Assembly: GCA_009741485.1 (NCBI GenBank)
Contig: CM019230.1
Coordinates: forward strand, 4,180,619 to 4,244,618
Direction: 5' to 3'
Source of the DNA: Malurus cyaneus samueli
Lineage: Eukaryota; Chordata; Aves; Passeriformes; Maluridae
DNA length: 64,000 nucleotides
The position numbers and the translations under genes were made by a program. Below the pieces are notes generated by a model, which had not been told where the DNA came from, ran no database searches, and saw nothing but the letters and a program-made list of their open reading frames with translations. How positions within the stretch are numbered: the stretch's first letter is position 1; each line of letters begins with the position of its first letter. Shown one piece after another: positions 35,612 to 47,905 of this stretch.

Positions 35612-38600
35612 TCAGTGTCACCTGAGTCCCAGCACACCCCGTGGGCAGGAGGCAGCAGAGAAGGGAGCAGAGCTCCTCCACCTCCCTGAGCGCTGCCAGG
35701 ATCGTCCCAAAGCCCCAGGGGTGGCTGCAGGCCCCGGGCAGTGTTTGTTGTGGGGTTGCTACTGGAGCCTGTGGTCCAAGGGAGTTTCTCAGGCATGTTG
35801 GTGGGTCATCTGATACAGGAGGAGCCTGAGCAGGCAGCTCCACGTTGCCCCTGGCCCAGCAGCCCAGCCCGGCCGCTGGCTGCTATTTAAATCCACTGCA
35901 GAAGTGTCAGTGGAGCTGTGACATTTTTTTCCAAGATGGCTGAGGAGACCAAGAGCTGACAAATGATTCTTCCACTTCTCCTGGCTAATTTTGGATGAGC
36001 TGCATTTACAAACAGGTGGGGACGCATGCACAGGTCCCAAAATTCCTCGGTGTGCCCTCTTTAGGGTTTGTTGTGCCCAGACCTGGGGAGGGCAGAGCAG
36101 TGAGCTCGGGTGGGTTGGGTTCCATCCCTTTCCACGTGTGCAGGTGTGTCCCACATCACCGTGTGTGGTTGAAAATGCACCTTGGCTGATCTTCAGAAGG
36201 AGGAAAGCACTTTCTGCCCAATGCCAAAGTGCCAAATGCACCCTGGGCTTGACCAGGATGTCGACAAGAATTCAGGATTTTGGAGAGAATACCATGCCTT
36301 TGGCTTGTTTTCCATGTTCCTTGGCTGGGTATTGGCTGAAGGAGTCTGGAGCAAAGCAGCTCCTTAAATCAACACCCTGTCAAGGAACAACACCCTGAGA
36401 ACAGAGCCCCTCAGAGCTGCTGCAAGCCTGAGCTGCCCTGGGAACTGCACCAGCCCAAGGAGTCAAAAGTACTGCCCTGAATAAGAATGAGACCATTTTG
36501 GGCGGCTGAAATTTCATGTGGAGCCTGGGTAAAAGGCCTTCCAGCTCACTGGGCGTAAATGTGAATAAGTTACTGTTTCTTGGCTGGAAGCGTGGTGTTA
36601 AGAGCAGGCAGCAGCATTACACAGCACACTTTTCAGTGCTGATTTCAATTTTGATACAGCCCCAGTGGGACTATAGAAAACTCTGCCCCATTATGTTTCA
36701 GAACAATGGGATCACTGCGAAAGAAAGACACCGAGTGTGAACGTGCCAAGTCGATTCCTTTCCAGCCTCAGCCTGAGCACAAACATTGGGAGCAAACATC
36801 CACAGAGCTTGAGCTGGGCAGAGCCAACCTTCAGATCTGTGTGGATCTGTGTGGTGGGACTTTCTTTTTTTTTTTTTTTCTTTGTCTTGTGTTTGTAGCC
36901 TCATTTTTTGAAGGATGGCACATCTCTTTCTGCTCTTCTGAAATGCCATGGCTCACAGGTTGGGACCCTGCTGATTTTTGAACATTGAACACCTGCAGCA
37001 CCTGGGGAAGGTGATGTGGGCAGGGGTGTTGACCCATCAGGCTCTGTCTCCAGTCCTGGTCACTGTTGTGAAGGTATAAATTGACTTTTGGTGATATTTG
37101 GGTGCAGATGTGCATTTACACACCCCTCTCCATGGTCTGTTTCTGTGCTGCTGTCTCCCTGCCCTGACCTTCAACAGCTGAGGTGTCACTAAATGGTGGC
37201 CTTGTGATCAAAAGTCAGATTCCTCTTCCTGTGTCCATTTTCAGAGAAGTTAACAGTGAGCAAACAGGGCACTGCAGGGAGATGTTTCATAACTCTTTGT
37301 AATCTGTGGGTTGATCCAGTTGTTGCTGTGCTGTCACCTTGGGATGAGCCACCAGGAGCAGAGGCACTTACAGACTCTGACAGCCAGAAAAAAAAACAAT
37401 GGGAAAGATGGAAAACCTTTCTGAGTACAAGCCATACTCCCTGGGCTGTATCAGGAGGGAAATAAATGCTTTGGAGCATTTGGAGCACCAGGGAAAAAGA
37501 ACTATTCAAACAGGGCAATGGTGGCACAAGAACAAATAAGTGTAGCCTGGCCATAAATATCCTTGGTGGAATTTGGAAGATCTCACTTCTTCCATCAGAA
37601 AGGATTTCTTCCATTCAAGGAGTGTGGTGGGAAATGAACTGTTTGTTGGGTTTTTTGTCCCCCTAAGTTGAAGTTTACTGAGTCTACATGAACAATTACC
37701 TGTCTGCAGTGCTGAGAGTCCCAATCCCTTCTCTCCTGGCTCTTTGACCCCACAATTTGCTTCCAGGCCTTTGGCAGAGCAGCTGCTCAAAGGATCCCCC
37801 AATGTTCCCCCTGTGCCTTCCCTGTCAGCCCAGGGAACAGTTCAAACATGGCTTGCGCTTGTTTTTTTTCCTCAAAAGATGCCTTTGGACTAAACTAAGG
37901 CTAAATCAGGCCAGGAATTTGACAAAACCAGCCTTTCATGGGGAGGGGAAAAGTTTTCCACTTGCCGAAGCCGAACTTGTGTGCAGGAAAATGCTGCTTC
38001 CAACTAAACTTTCACTGTAGCTCTTTGATCCAGAGTGGAATTTCTGAACAAAATTAAAGTTCACGTGAGGCCAGTTCTTTTGTTTTCTTTCCTCAAGATG
38101 TTTGGCTCTTCTGAACCCTTTGTTGAATCGTGGAGGCACAACTGTGCCTGTGGATCTCCTCTTCAATCTGCTCACAGCTGCTTTTTCCCTTTCTTTGGCT
38201 GGCAGTTCTCATTCCTCTCCTTGGGATGAGCTTCTCTTCATCTGAAATTATTTTCGTACTCTAATTCTTCTGATCTCAGCTTTAGGAAGAACCTGCTTTA
38301 ACACAGGGTGAACAAACGGTGTGGAACAGAGGATGGAGAAACCAAAAGGTCTTGAAGGAAAATCATTGATTGCAGACTTCCACCCCAAAAACCTCCCTGC
38401 TGAGTTTCAATAGGTTTTCTTTCTCTGCATCTCAACAACATATCTGAAATTCCTATTAAAGTCCATATCTTCTCTGGATGTTCTCTAGCAGCATAACTAC
38501 ATTAATGCTGCACAACTCTCTATACTAATGATATCAGAAGTCCATGAAGAATGATAAACAGGCAGGTTTGGTTTAGTTTAAGCAGCCTCTGCTCCAGAGA

Positions 38601-39982
38601 ACTGAATGTACAAGCCATTGCAAGCCTTTAGGAAGGATGAGGCACTGGAAGATATTTTGGTGTGCCTTTACAATCAGATTTCTTCCCACGATGTAACCTG
38701 ATTTTACTTCAGCTCCTGCCTCTTTGTATAATTTCTGGTAATGATGAATTACCCAGCCCTGGAGATGTTTACAGTTCTCAGCTCACTGAGGGTGGAACAG
38801 ATGGCAGCGCTCACATCTTCCAGTTGTTCTCTGAAAATGCTGTTATTGGCCATGGGGAAATATTGTCAGGAGGTGACCTGTGCTGATAAATATTTGTAGG
38901 AGCCCCTGAGATGGATTTTAAATAATTTTTGTAGCCAAGTTCCCTCTCCGTCTCTCCTTTTATTTTCTTGTTTCTTTTTTTCTAATTTTTTTTTTCCAAA
39001 TGTGCTGAAAGAGTAAACCAAAAAGCACTGCATAAGCTGTAAGCACACAAGGAAATGAGCCAGAAAGTGATAGGGTAAGTCTGAGTTATTAAAATCAGGT
39101 CATACCCTGAAGGAGATTACAGCAAGACGAGCCAACATAAATATACACTATATTTCTGTCATATGTCTTTGTTACTCTGGGTGGCCTGCAGTCAACTCAC
39201 AGAGCAAGGGGAGAGGAGCAGAACCCATGAGTGTTACAGAATCCTAATCCAGCTGGTTGGAATCCAGTTCTCATTAACCAACTAATTTATATTCCTCCTC
39301 TCAACCAGATGATGATGTTAGCCTGCTGCAAATCTGGAGGAACAACCCTAATTCTGTCTTTCACTGAATTCGAGCCCCACAGCTCCCAGCCCCTTCTCCT
39401 CCTCTCCTGTTGAACGTTCCTAATCCCCTAAATAACAAATGGGGGTTTTCACTAAAGCAAGGCTGCCTAGTGATAAGCAAAGCCACACTAAATTAAATGC
39501 AAATCTTGCCCAGCCAGTGTGTTTTGTGGATTTTCAGACCTTGATCCCTGGATAACCTATAAAGGAAGGCTTACAAGGGGTTTGGGGGAAGAATCACAAT
39601 GCTGGAAGACATTAATATATTGGCCACGAGTACAGAGAGTGTTATCTCTTAAGATGTAGAGCCAAATTCTGGTTTTCATTAAACTGGTGAAAAGAGGGAA
39701 AACGCTCCTCACGGTGCTGCCGCTCAAGATCTGCTCTTGATGTAACAAGAAACAGAATTGGTTCAAGCATTAAACCTTCAGCTCACACGGAGTTAGGCCC
39801 TGCTGTTCAGCTGGGTTTATGAAGGTTTAAGTCTGGCTTTTTCTTGGGGCAAAAGTGAGGGCTGAACATGAGCTCCTCTGTGTCCAAAACCCCAAAGATT
39901 TTGCCCCTAATGCAGCATCTTTCAGCATCCCGTGGGAGCATGGCCCAGCAAGGCTGCTCTGGAATGGGAAAAAAAACAGTGA
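35612..39982. other. Gene-free intergenic stretch
   Basis: No coding exon is recognisable. Contains a T-rich tract at 36862-36882 and another near 38975-38997. Frames at 35789-36398 overlap on opposite strands and show no domain. Confidence 0.4.
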
Positions 39983-40250
39983 AGAACCAGGAATAAACCA
40001 GGAAAGCACCAGGAATAAACCAGAAAAGAACCAGGAATAAAGCAGGAAAGAACCAGGAATAAAGCAGGAAAGCAGCAAGAATAAAGCAGAAAAGCATCAG
40101 GAATAAAACAGGGATGGATCATGAATAAACCATAAAAACACCAGGAATAAAGCAGAAAAGCATCAGGAATCAACCAGAGATGCACCAGGAATAAACCAGG
40201 GAAGAACCAGGAATAAACCAGAAAAGCCCCAGGAATAAACCAGGGAAGCA
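39983..40250 (+). repeat. 22-bp minisatellite rich in AATAAA
   Basis: About twelve copies of a unit close to AGAACCAGGAATAAACCAGG, two bases longer in full. Almost every unit contains AATAAA on the + strand. Minus-strand frames rich in Phe, Leu, Tyr and Trp here come from the repeat and are not membrane proteins. Confidence 0.9.
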
Positions 40251-41508
40251 GGGCTTAACACTGGGTTTGTCCCAGGGCACCTCAAATTCAGGGGGCACTT
40301 CTCATTTCAGAGAATTTTGGGGTTTGATGCCTGAGAGCAGCCTGAGGTGAGCGTGTCCTGCAGGGGGTTGGATATTGGCACAAACCAGGGCCAAAAAGGA
40401 GCAAAGCCTGCCTTCCCAAATAGGGGGAAATGCCCTGCAGATGTGGGGTGTTTTATCTGAACTTGTGAGTTCTGTATGGGATGGGGCTGGGAGCTGCAGG
40501 ATGAGCTTTGGAAGAGCAGGGATTGCAGCTGGGATGGGGGGAAATGTTCCTTTCATTCTCCATCTCAAATGCACCACATCCAGTCAAATGCTGCCTGGAT
40601 CCTTCAAGATCTGGGAAAAGCTGTTTTACCGAGCCCAGAGAATGTGCTATGGGAATTTTGGGGTCACAAGAGCTTCATGCAGCACTGTTCTCCCAAGGTG
40701 GGAATTTGGGGGTCACAGCTTCATGGAGCGCTGCTCTCCCAAGGAATTCACCCAGGGATTCACTGATGGCTGGTTCTGGACAGGAGCAGGACAGTGGGCA
40801 AGGAGAGGCTCTGCCCTCACCCTGCTCCATCCTGTGGCTAAATAAACTCTGTTAAAAATAAACAAACAAGCAGGGTTGGTGGGAGCAGGGGGGAGAACCC
40901 TCCAAAAAAACCTCACTCAGCCTATCGCCAATCTAAACACAATATTTTCTCATTCTTGGGCCCCTACGAATTTCTGACAGTACAATTGGGGGCCGGAGCG
41001 CATTGTCTGGAGGAGCTTAGCGAGGAAATCGAGAGTTTGGTCAGCAATTGTAAATATCCTCCCCTAATTGAGTTTGTTTGTTCTGCGGAGCGCTCCGGCG
41101 TCACGGGCTGTGGGACACCCTGGCACCAGGTTAGTGGTGGGAAAGATCCGCTGCTCAGATAAGGATGGGAATAAACCCCACCCACAGAAATGCCACAGAA
41201 AAATCCCTGATTTATCCATTAATTGCTTTAAGGGGTGGTGAGTGCGAGTACAACAATGGGGTATTGACAATAACGTGCCTCGTTGGCAGGAAAAGGGCTT
41301 TCCCCTTGCTCTGAGGCTTTAACGTGCTTGTTCTTGGAATTATGAAATGTTTGCAAACCCTGCGCTGGCTCGGGGATGCAGAATGAAAGACAAGTACCCG
41401 GCAAAGAAAGTGAATGTTGGAATGGCTGTTTGCTGCTGGGAATGAAGGAAAATGATCTTTTTGCTGTGAAATGCACCCAGCACCACAGGCTGGGTGTCTG
41501 TTTGTCGA
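40251..41508. other. Gene-free stretch, possible conserved element at 40925-41150
   Basis: No gene is identified. The part at 40925-41150 differs from its surroundings: it is non-repetitive, contains several CpGs, has AATTG motifs, a TGTAAATA forkhead-like site (41048-41055), and ends near a donor-like CCAG|GTTAGT (41128/41129). A 60-codon open frame runs through it but I recognise no protein. Confidence 0.35.
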
Positions 41509-43733
41509 CTGCAGGAGCGAGCCAAGTCTGAGATTTTGCCCCTCTTGCTGAGTTTCTCTCACTGTGCCCGTTGTCCCTCTCCTTGGGACATCCCTGCAGG
41601 CTGCCAGGCACTCACAGTGCCAGGAGGTTTTGGTGTCACTGTTTATTCCCTGTCTCCTGGTGGAAACGTGGCCACAGAAAGGAGCAGGAACAGCAGCAGC
41701 ATGAGGAGCCTCAGCCTGGGGTCTCTGTGTTCTGCTGTATTTGGGAAATGCTCTGGGAAGAGCTCTGTGTTCCATTGGAGCTGCCCTGTGAACATCCCAG
41801 CTCTGCCTTATTCAATCTGCCTGGCTGGATATGAAAAAAAAAGAAAAAATACAAAAAAAACCCCAACCAAACCCAGGGCATTTAATATATAATTTGAGCC
41901 GAATAACACACCCAGTTGTTTTGGATACCAAGAAATTTTTTGGAATTCACTGAGGGCAGGATGGTTTTGCTCCTGCTGGCTGGTTCCAACAAGGATGTTC
42001 TCTGTCTGAGCTGTGCATGAGGGGATGTGGGTATTCCCAATTTGGAGGGGATGGTTGGGATGGGATGGGACAGGGACAGGCCCTTGTGGGGTAGCAGCTA
42101 CCAGTCTTCCCACCAGCTCTCTGTAAACAGAGGCAAAAGCTTCTCATGCATCTTTTTTTTCAATGAAAAGCACAGATTTGATGACATCAGGATGTTGTCT
42201 GAGCCTATGCTGTGTTTTGCTGAAGCTTTTATATAGATTTTATTTTTTTCTTAAATAACCTCCAATGTCCTCTTCTAATGGTCTCAAAGCTAAGGTGGTG
42301 CCCCATCTTGGAACAGATGTGGAAATAATTTTGGCATTTCCTCCAACTGAGAAATAAACTGATAAACAAATAGAAAAACTGAAACTTCAAAAATGTGGAA
42401 AAAAGAAATTTGATTTTTGAGCTGTTTTTTCAGTCAAATTAGAATAATATTTCAGTCTTATCTTCTTCTCACAAGTGCTGCCACTGCCAGGATGGAGCTG
42501 CCGTGGTGCTGGAGTGACCTGGGCTTGCTCTGAGGGCTGGACCCGGGTTCCTGAGCAGCACCAAGGCACTTGGAGAGGATTTGTTGTATTTGCAGCTATA
42601 AATCACAGCCCAGAGTTGAGCTGCCCCACCAGAATTTTGCCCAGAAAAGCAGATGGTCACGGTCCTCCCTGCGCCTGCAGAGCCACGTCATGAATTACAC
42701 AGAACTTTGAGTGGGGAGTCGGGCTCGCTCAGCTTCCAGATTTCACAAGAATCATCAAGAATTCCACTTAGATTTTCCACAGAAGAGGGAAAAATCCCTT
42801 ATTTGCTGCAGTTTGGCAGAAGTGAGAGGGGAAGGGGCACCCGGGCCAGCGCTGTGATCCTCCCTGGGGCTGCAGCAGCAAGGATGTTGCTCCCGCAGAC
42901 GTTTTTAGAGAAATGTTTCAACACTTCATTTGGCTTCCAGTTCCCTTGGAATTGGCGTCTCTGGCTTTTAACGAGCTGAGAAGACTCGAGTCCTTCTGCA
43001 CCCAGGCTTGATATTCAGCAGAAACTCAGCTCTTGCTGGTTATGAGCTATGATGAATAAACTGAACCCATGAACAAGGCAAGGTTTTGAGTTCTTCATTG
43101 GGGAGTTTGGTGGTGCAGAGCTGCAGATCCCACAGGGGACACTGCTGTTGATGCCTGATCACTTTTGCCTTTCTTTTTTATGTACCCTTTTATATGTTTT
43201 TTATTAAAAAATTTATATATATTAATTATATAAAAAAAATGTATATTTTAGTATTTTAAAATTTTTATATATAAATTATTTATATGTATTTTAAAATTTC
43301 ATTCTTACCCTTTGTATATCCCTTAGCCTACATGCTTGCAATTCTCGTAACCTGATATTAACTAGTAAGGGCTCTGTGTGCACACAACCAAACAGAAAAA
43401 CATATAAGTTCCCGAAATCTTATTTAAACAGCCATACCATGTTCCACATATCCCAGAAGAAATTCTGGAAGAGGTTCTGCTCTACCAAACATTCTCATTA
43501 AGGAGTCAGTGTGCCCTATTATGATTCTATAATTTTCTGTATTCTGTAATATAATATCTATACTAACCCTGATTTCTGTGCCCTATTCTTACACCTGAAA
43601 ATTAGCCCTCTCTCTAGAATGTGTTGTATAAACTGAACTCTAACCTCATCCCAAGAAAAAAATCTTTAAAATAAATAAACATTGTTTCATTAAGTTTCTC
43701 ATTGAAAAAATAGAAATAAATATACTAATTTAA
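41509..43733 (+). repeat. Near-duplicate segment, copy 1 (ends at the gap)
   Basis: This 2.2-kb segment matches 45273-47423 from its first base (CTGCAGGAGCGAGCC) to its last (ACTAATTTAA), where the N-run begins. Nothing in it codes for a recognisable protein. Differences from copy 2 are mainly small insertions and deletions grouped in patches, while about 730 bp (about 42263-42994) are almost identical. An AT-rich tract lies at 43196-43305. Confidence 0.92.
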
Positions 43734-43758
43734 NNNNNNNNNNNNNNNNNNNNNNNNN
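43734..43758. other. Assembly gap, 25 N
   Basis: Exactly 25 consecutive N, starting at the last base of duplicate copy 1. A fixed short gap like this is an assembler placeholder and not a measured distance. Confidence 0.99.
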
Positions 43759-45272
43759 TGGAGTTGGTCAACAGGGAGTGTTTATGGGGTTTTAAGGTTC
43801 TTTTTGTGACCTGCTCCTCGGTGGTGATTCACAGTGCAGGTGGCACCCCGGGCACCCAGCAAATGCAGAGAAATCAGTTTGTGGGAGAAGAATGATTTAA
43901 AAAACCCAAACATTTTCTGAAAGGCTGTACACAAAGAGAAGCAGAACCTGAGTTTTGGACAGCAAGGGCTGTGAGGAGAGTGGACCTGGGGAGGGTGGAC
44001 CTGGCTGCTCCCCCTTGGGATGCCAAGGGAGAGGACAAACCGTTGGGAACACCTGAGACACAGGGATTGCTGGGGCTCAAATGTGAACAATTGCTAAAAA
44101 AAATTGCTCGAGCCTCTTTCAGGTCTTCTGAGTGATGTTCCTCAGTCCCAGGGCTTTCAGTCCCTTCTGTGCCCTGACATTGTCTGCTGCAGAGGCTGGG
44201 AAATGAAGGTATGGATGACAAATCACACCCAGGGCAAGAAAAAATTATGCTCAAGAGATATTTACCTCCTGGGAGCTCAATTCCAATGTATGTTCCCCTG
44301 CTAATGAGTCCGAGGTTGAAGCTGTTCCATATTACAGAGCACGGACCTTGAAAGCACAGCAGATGCTGCTCTCCCTTAAATCAGGTTATGCTGTGAAAGT
44401 GAAGTTACTCCAAATTTGCCAAATTTGTATAATTGAGAGCAGAACAGGGCCTGGCAGTGGTTGGCTCAGTGCAGCTTAACCAAGGAGTCTGTGAGCAATG
44501 GCTGGGTTTCACCTGGTCGCTGGACTGGGTTGTACAGCAGGATGGGTTTTTCAGCTGAGTGGTTTTTCAGCTGGGCTGTTTTACACCGGATGGGGGTTTT
44601 TCAGCTGGGTGGGGTTTTACAGCCGGGATGGGGTTGTACAGCAGGGATGGGGGTTTTACAGCCGGGCTGGAGGGTTTACAGCCATCCTGACCTTGGGAAT
44701 GTTCCCCTCCTGGGGCACAGGGTGGCTAGGAGATGCTGCAGTGCTGCAGTTCCTTTGGAACCCTCCTGAGAGGCTTTGTGTGATGCTGTGGACTCGTGTT
44801 TGATCCCAAAGGAGGGATGGGACTCTGTGGGATTGGGGTTGCAGAAGGCCCTGCAGGCTGTGCCATGGCTGGGTCTGGCTGCTGGGTTTGCTGTGCCATG
44901 GAGCTCAGAGCACAAACATGGGGATACCTGAGCTGTCCAAAGCTGCAGCACCCCCAGGGTGGGCAGAGGTGCAGGACAGAGCCTGCTCTGCTCCCTCCAG
45001 CCCCAGGGGAGTCTCAGGCAGCAGGGAATGGATTCTGGAGCAGATCTGGTGCTGTTCTCAGAGCGGAGAGCTGCGGGCTGGGGGAGCAGGGCTGGGCACA
45101 CCGAGCATCCCCAGCCCCAAGGCTCGCTCCATTGTTCTGCACTGAGCAGAGGCTGTTCCCTGGAGGATATCCTGTCGGGACGACCCTGTGCCAGTCTGCT
45201 GCCTGCCTCTGGAGGGGCTGCATGCCCAGCCTGGAAAGAATTCAATAATGCCTTGTAAAAGCAGTGATTTAT
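43759..45272. other. Unique non-coding segment between the duplicates
   Basis: Sequence found once in the window, with no recognised gene. It contains the minisatellite at 44523-44683. A minus-strand frame of nearly 290 codons runs from here into copy 2, but it overlaps frames on the other strand, crosses a duplication edge and shows no domain. Confidence 0.5.
44523..44683. repeat. Degenerate minisatellite, about 27-bp unit
   Basis: About six copies of variants of GGATGGGGGTTTTACAGCCG, also seen with TTCAGCTGGGTGG or TGTACAGCAG endings. Confidence 0.8.
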
Positions 45273-47423
45273 CTGCAGGAGCGAGCCAAGTCTGAGATTT
45301 TGCCCCTCTTGCTGAGTTTCTCTCACTGTGCCCGTTGTCCCTCTCCTTGGGACATCCCTGCAGGCTGCCAGGCACTCACAGTGCCAGGAGGTTTTGGTGT
45401 CACTGTTTATTCCCTGTCTCCTGGTGGAAACGTGGCCACAGAAAGGAGCAGGAACAGCAGCAGCATGAGGAGCCTCAGCCTGGGGTCTCTGTGTTCTGCT
45501 GTATTTGGGAAATGCTCTGGGAAGAGCTCTGTGTTCCATTGAGCTGCCCTGTGAACAATCCAGCTCTCTTATTCAATCTGCCTGGTGATATGAAAAAAAA
45601 AGAAAAATACAAAAAACCCCAACCAACCCAGGCATTTAATATATAATTGAGCCGAATAACACACCCAGTTGTTTTGGATACCAAGAAATTTTTTGGAATT
45701 CACTGAGGGCAGGATGGTTTTGCTCCTGCTGGCTGGTTCCAACAAGGATGTTCTCTGTCTGAGCTGTGCATGAGGGGATGTGGGTATTCCCAATTTGGAG
45801 GGATGGTTGGATGGATGGGACAGGGAAGGCCTTGTGGGGTTAGCAGCTACCAGTCTTCCCACCAGCTCTCTGTAAACAGAGGCAAAAGCTTCTCATGCAT
45901 CTTTTTTTTCAATGAAAAGCACAGATTTGATGACATCAGGATGTTGTCTGAGCCTATGCTGTGTTTTGCTGAAGCTTTTATATAGATTTTTATTTTTTCC
46001 TCTAAAAATAACCTCAATGTCCTCTTCTAATGGTCTCAAAGCTAAGGTGGTGCCCCATCTTGGAACAGATGTGGAAATAATTTTGGCATTTCCTCCAACT
46101 GAGAAATAAACTGATAAACAAATAGAAAAACTGAAACTTCAAAAATGTGGAAAAAAGAAATTTGATTTTTGAGCTGTTTTTTCAGTCAAATTAGAATAAT
46201 ATTCAGTCTTATCTTCTTCTCACAAGTGCTGCCACTGCCAGGATGGAGCTGCCGTGGTGCTGGAGTGACCTGGGCTTGCTCTGAGGGCTGGACCCGGGTT
46301 CCTGAGCAGCACCAAGGCACTTGGAGAGGATTTGTTGTATTTGCAGCTATAAATCACAGCCCAGAGTTGAGCTGCCCCACCAGAATTTTGCCCAGAAAAG
46401 CAGATGGTCACGGTCCTCCCTGCGCCTGCAGAGCCACGTCATGAATTACACAGAACTTTGAGTGGGGAGTCGGGCTCGCTCAGCTTCCAGATTTCACAAG
46501 AATCATCAAGAATTCCACTTAGATTTTCCACAGAAGAGGGAAAAATCCCTTATTTGCTGCAGTTTGGCAGAAGTGAGAGGGGAAGGGGCACCCGGGCCAG
46601 CGCTGTGATCCTCCCTGGGGCTGCAGCAGCAAGGATGTTGCTCCCGCAGACGTTTTTAGAGAAATGTTTCAACACTTCATTTGGCTTCCAGTTCCCTTGG
46701 AATTGGCGTCTCTGGCTTTTAACGAGCTGAGAAGACTCGAGTCCTTCTGCACCCGGCTTGATATCAGCAGAAACTCACCTTGCGTTATGAGCTTGATATA
46801 AACGAACCCATGAACAAGGCAAGGATTATTTGAGTTTGTGGGTGCAGGAGCTGCAGATCCCCACAGGGACACTGCTGTTGATGGCCTGATACTTTTGCCT
46901 TTCTCTTATGTACCCTTTTATATGTTTTTTTTAAATTTATATATATATATATAAAAAAAATGGTATATTTTAGAATTTTAAATTTTTATATTAATGATTT
47001 ATATATTTAAATAATCATTTCTTACCCTTTGAATATCCCTTAGCCTACATGCTTGCAATTCTCGTAACCTGATATTCTGAACTTAGTTAAGGGCTCTGTG
47101 TGCACACAACCAAACAAAAACATATAAGTTCCCGAAATCTAAAACAGACCATACCATGTTCCAACTATCCCAGAAAAAGAGAGCTTAACAAACATCTCAT
47201 TAAGGATCACCCTTTATGATTCTATAATTCTGTATCTGTATAATATCCTATACCATAACCCTGATTTCTGTGCCCTATTCTTACACCTGAAAATTGCCCA
47301 TCTCTCTAGAATGTGTTGTATAATACTGAATACAACTCACCCAAGAAAAAAATCTTTAAAATAAATAAACATTGTTTCATTAAGTTTCTCATTGAAAAAA
47401 TAGAAATAAATATACTAATTTAA
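45273..47423 (+). repeat. Near-duplicate segment, copy 2
   Basis: It matches 41509-43733 end to end but is 74 bp shorter. The losses are mostly single bases from runs (for example GGGATGG to GGATGG near 45800) or a few bases together. They cluster at about 45540-46015 and 46755-47400 and spare the middle. That pattern looks like uncorrected long-read sequence and not like divergence of an old duplication. Confidence 0.92.
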
Positions 47424-47661
47424 AAAATCTATAAAACTTATATATGTACTATACATCACGGTTTTGCAGAATTTCTTCCGTTCTATTGAGTTACACACCT
47501 GCAATCCCATAATAATGAGTGGTAAACCTTTATTCCCTTTAACTAGTTTTTGTCATAATTACAAACTCAGCCTGTGTGTGAGGGCTGCGGGGACAGAGCA
47601 CCGGATGGGCTGTGAGTGACTGATTTTTTGGCAGAGTACCAGGCACCCCCTGACCACCCTA
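47424..47661 (+). repeat. Tandem near-duplicate, first copy
   Basis: It begins AAAAAATCTATAAAAC and runs to GACCACCCT; the next segment repeats it. This copy is shorter in runs (for example GAGGGCTGCGGGG against GAGGAGCTGGCGGGG), again as if from unpolished reads. Confidence 0.88.
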
Positions 47662-47905
47662 AAATCTATAAAACTTATATATGTACTATATATGCAAGTC
47701 CTGTTTTGCAGAATTTCTTCTGTTCTATCGAGTTATACACCTGAAATCCCATTAAATATGGAGGTAAAACCCCTTTTTATCCCCTTAACTGTGTTTTGCT
47801 CATAATTACAAACTCAGCCTGTGGTGTGAGGAGCTGGCGGGGACAGAGCACCACGGGATGGGGCTGTGAGTGCTGATTCTTTTGGCAGAGGGACAGCACC
47901 CCTGA
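47662..47905 (+). repeat. Tandem near-duplicate, second copy
   Basis: It repeats 47424-47661, with shared landmarks TATAAAACTTATATATGTAC, TTTTGCAGAATTTCTTC, CATAATTACAAACTCAGCC and CGGGGACAGAGCACC. Sequence after it is single-copy. Confidence 0.88.

Noticed and set aside
39807..40185. Minus-strand hydrophobic frames resembling a multi-pass membrane protein
   Set aside because: They are translations of the 22-bp AATAAA-rich minisatellite, with equal-length repeats in several frames.
44676..45539. 287-codon minus-strand frame
   Set aside because: It crosses the edge of the suspected false duplication, has no domain, and its first part is the same as a frame in copy 1 that then diverges.
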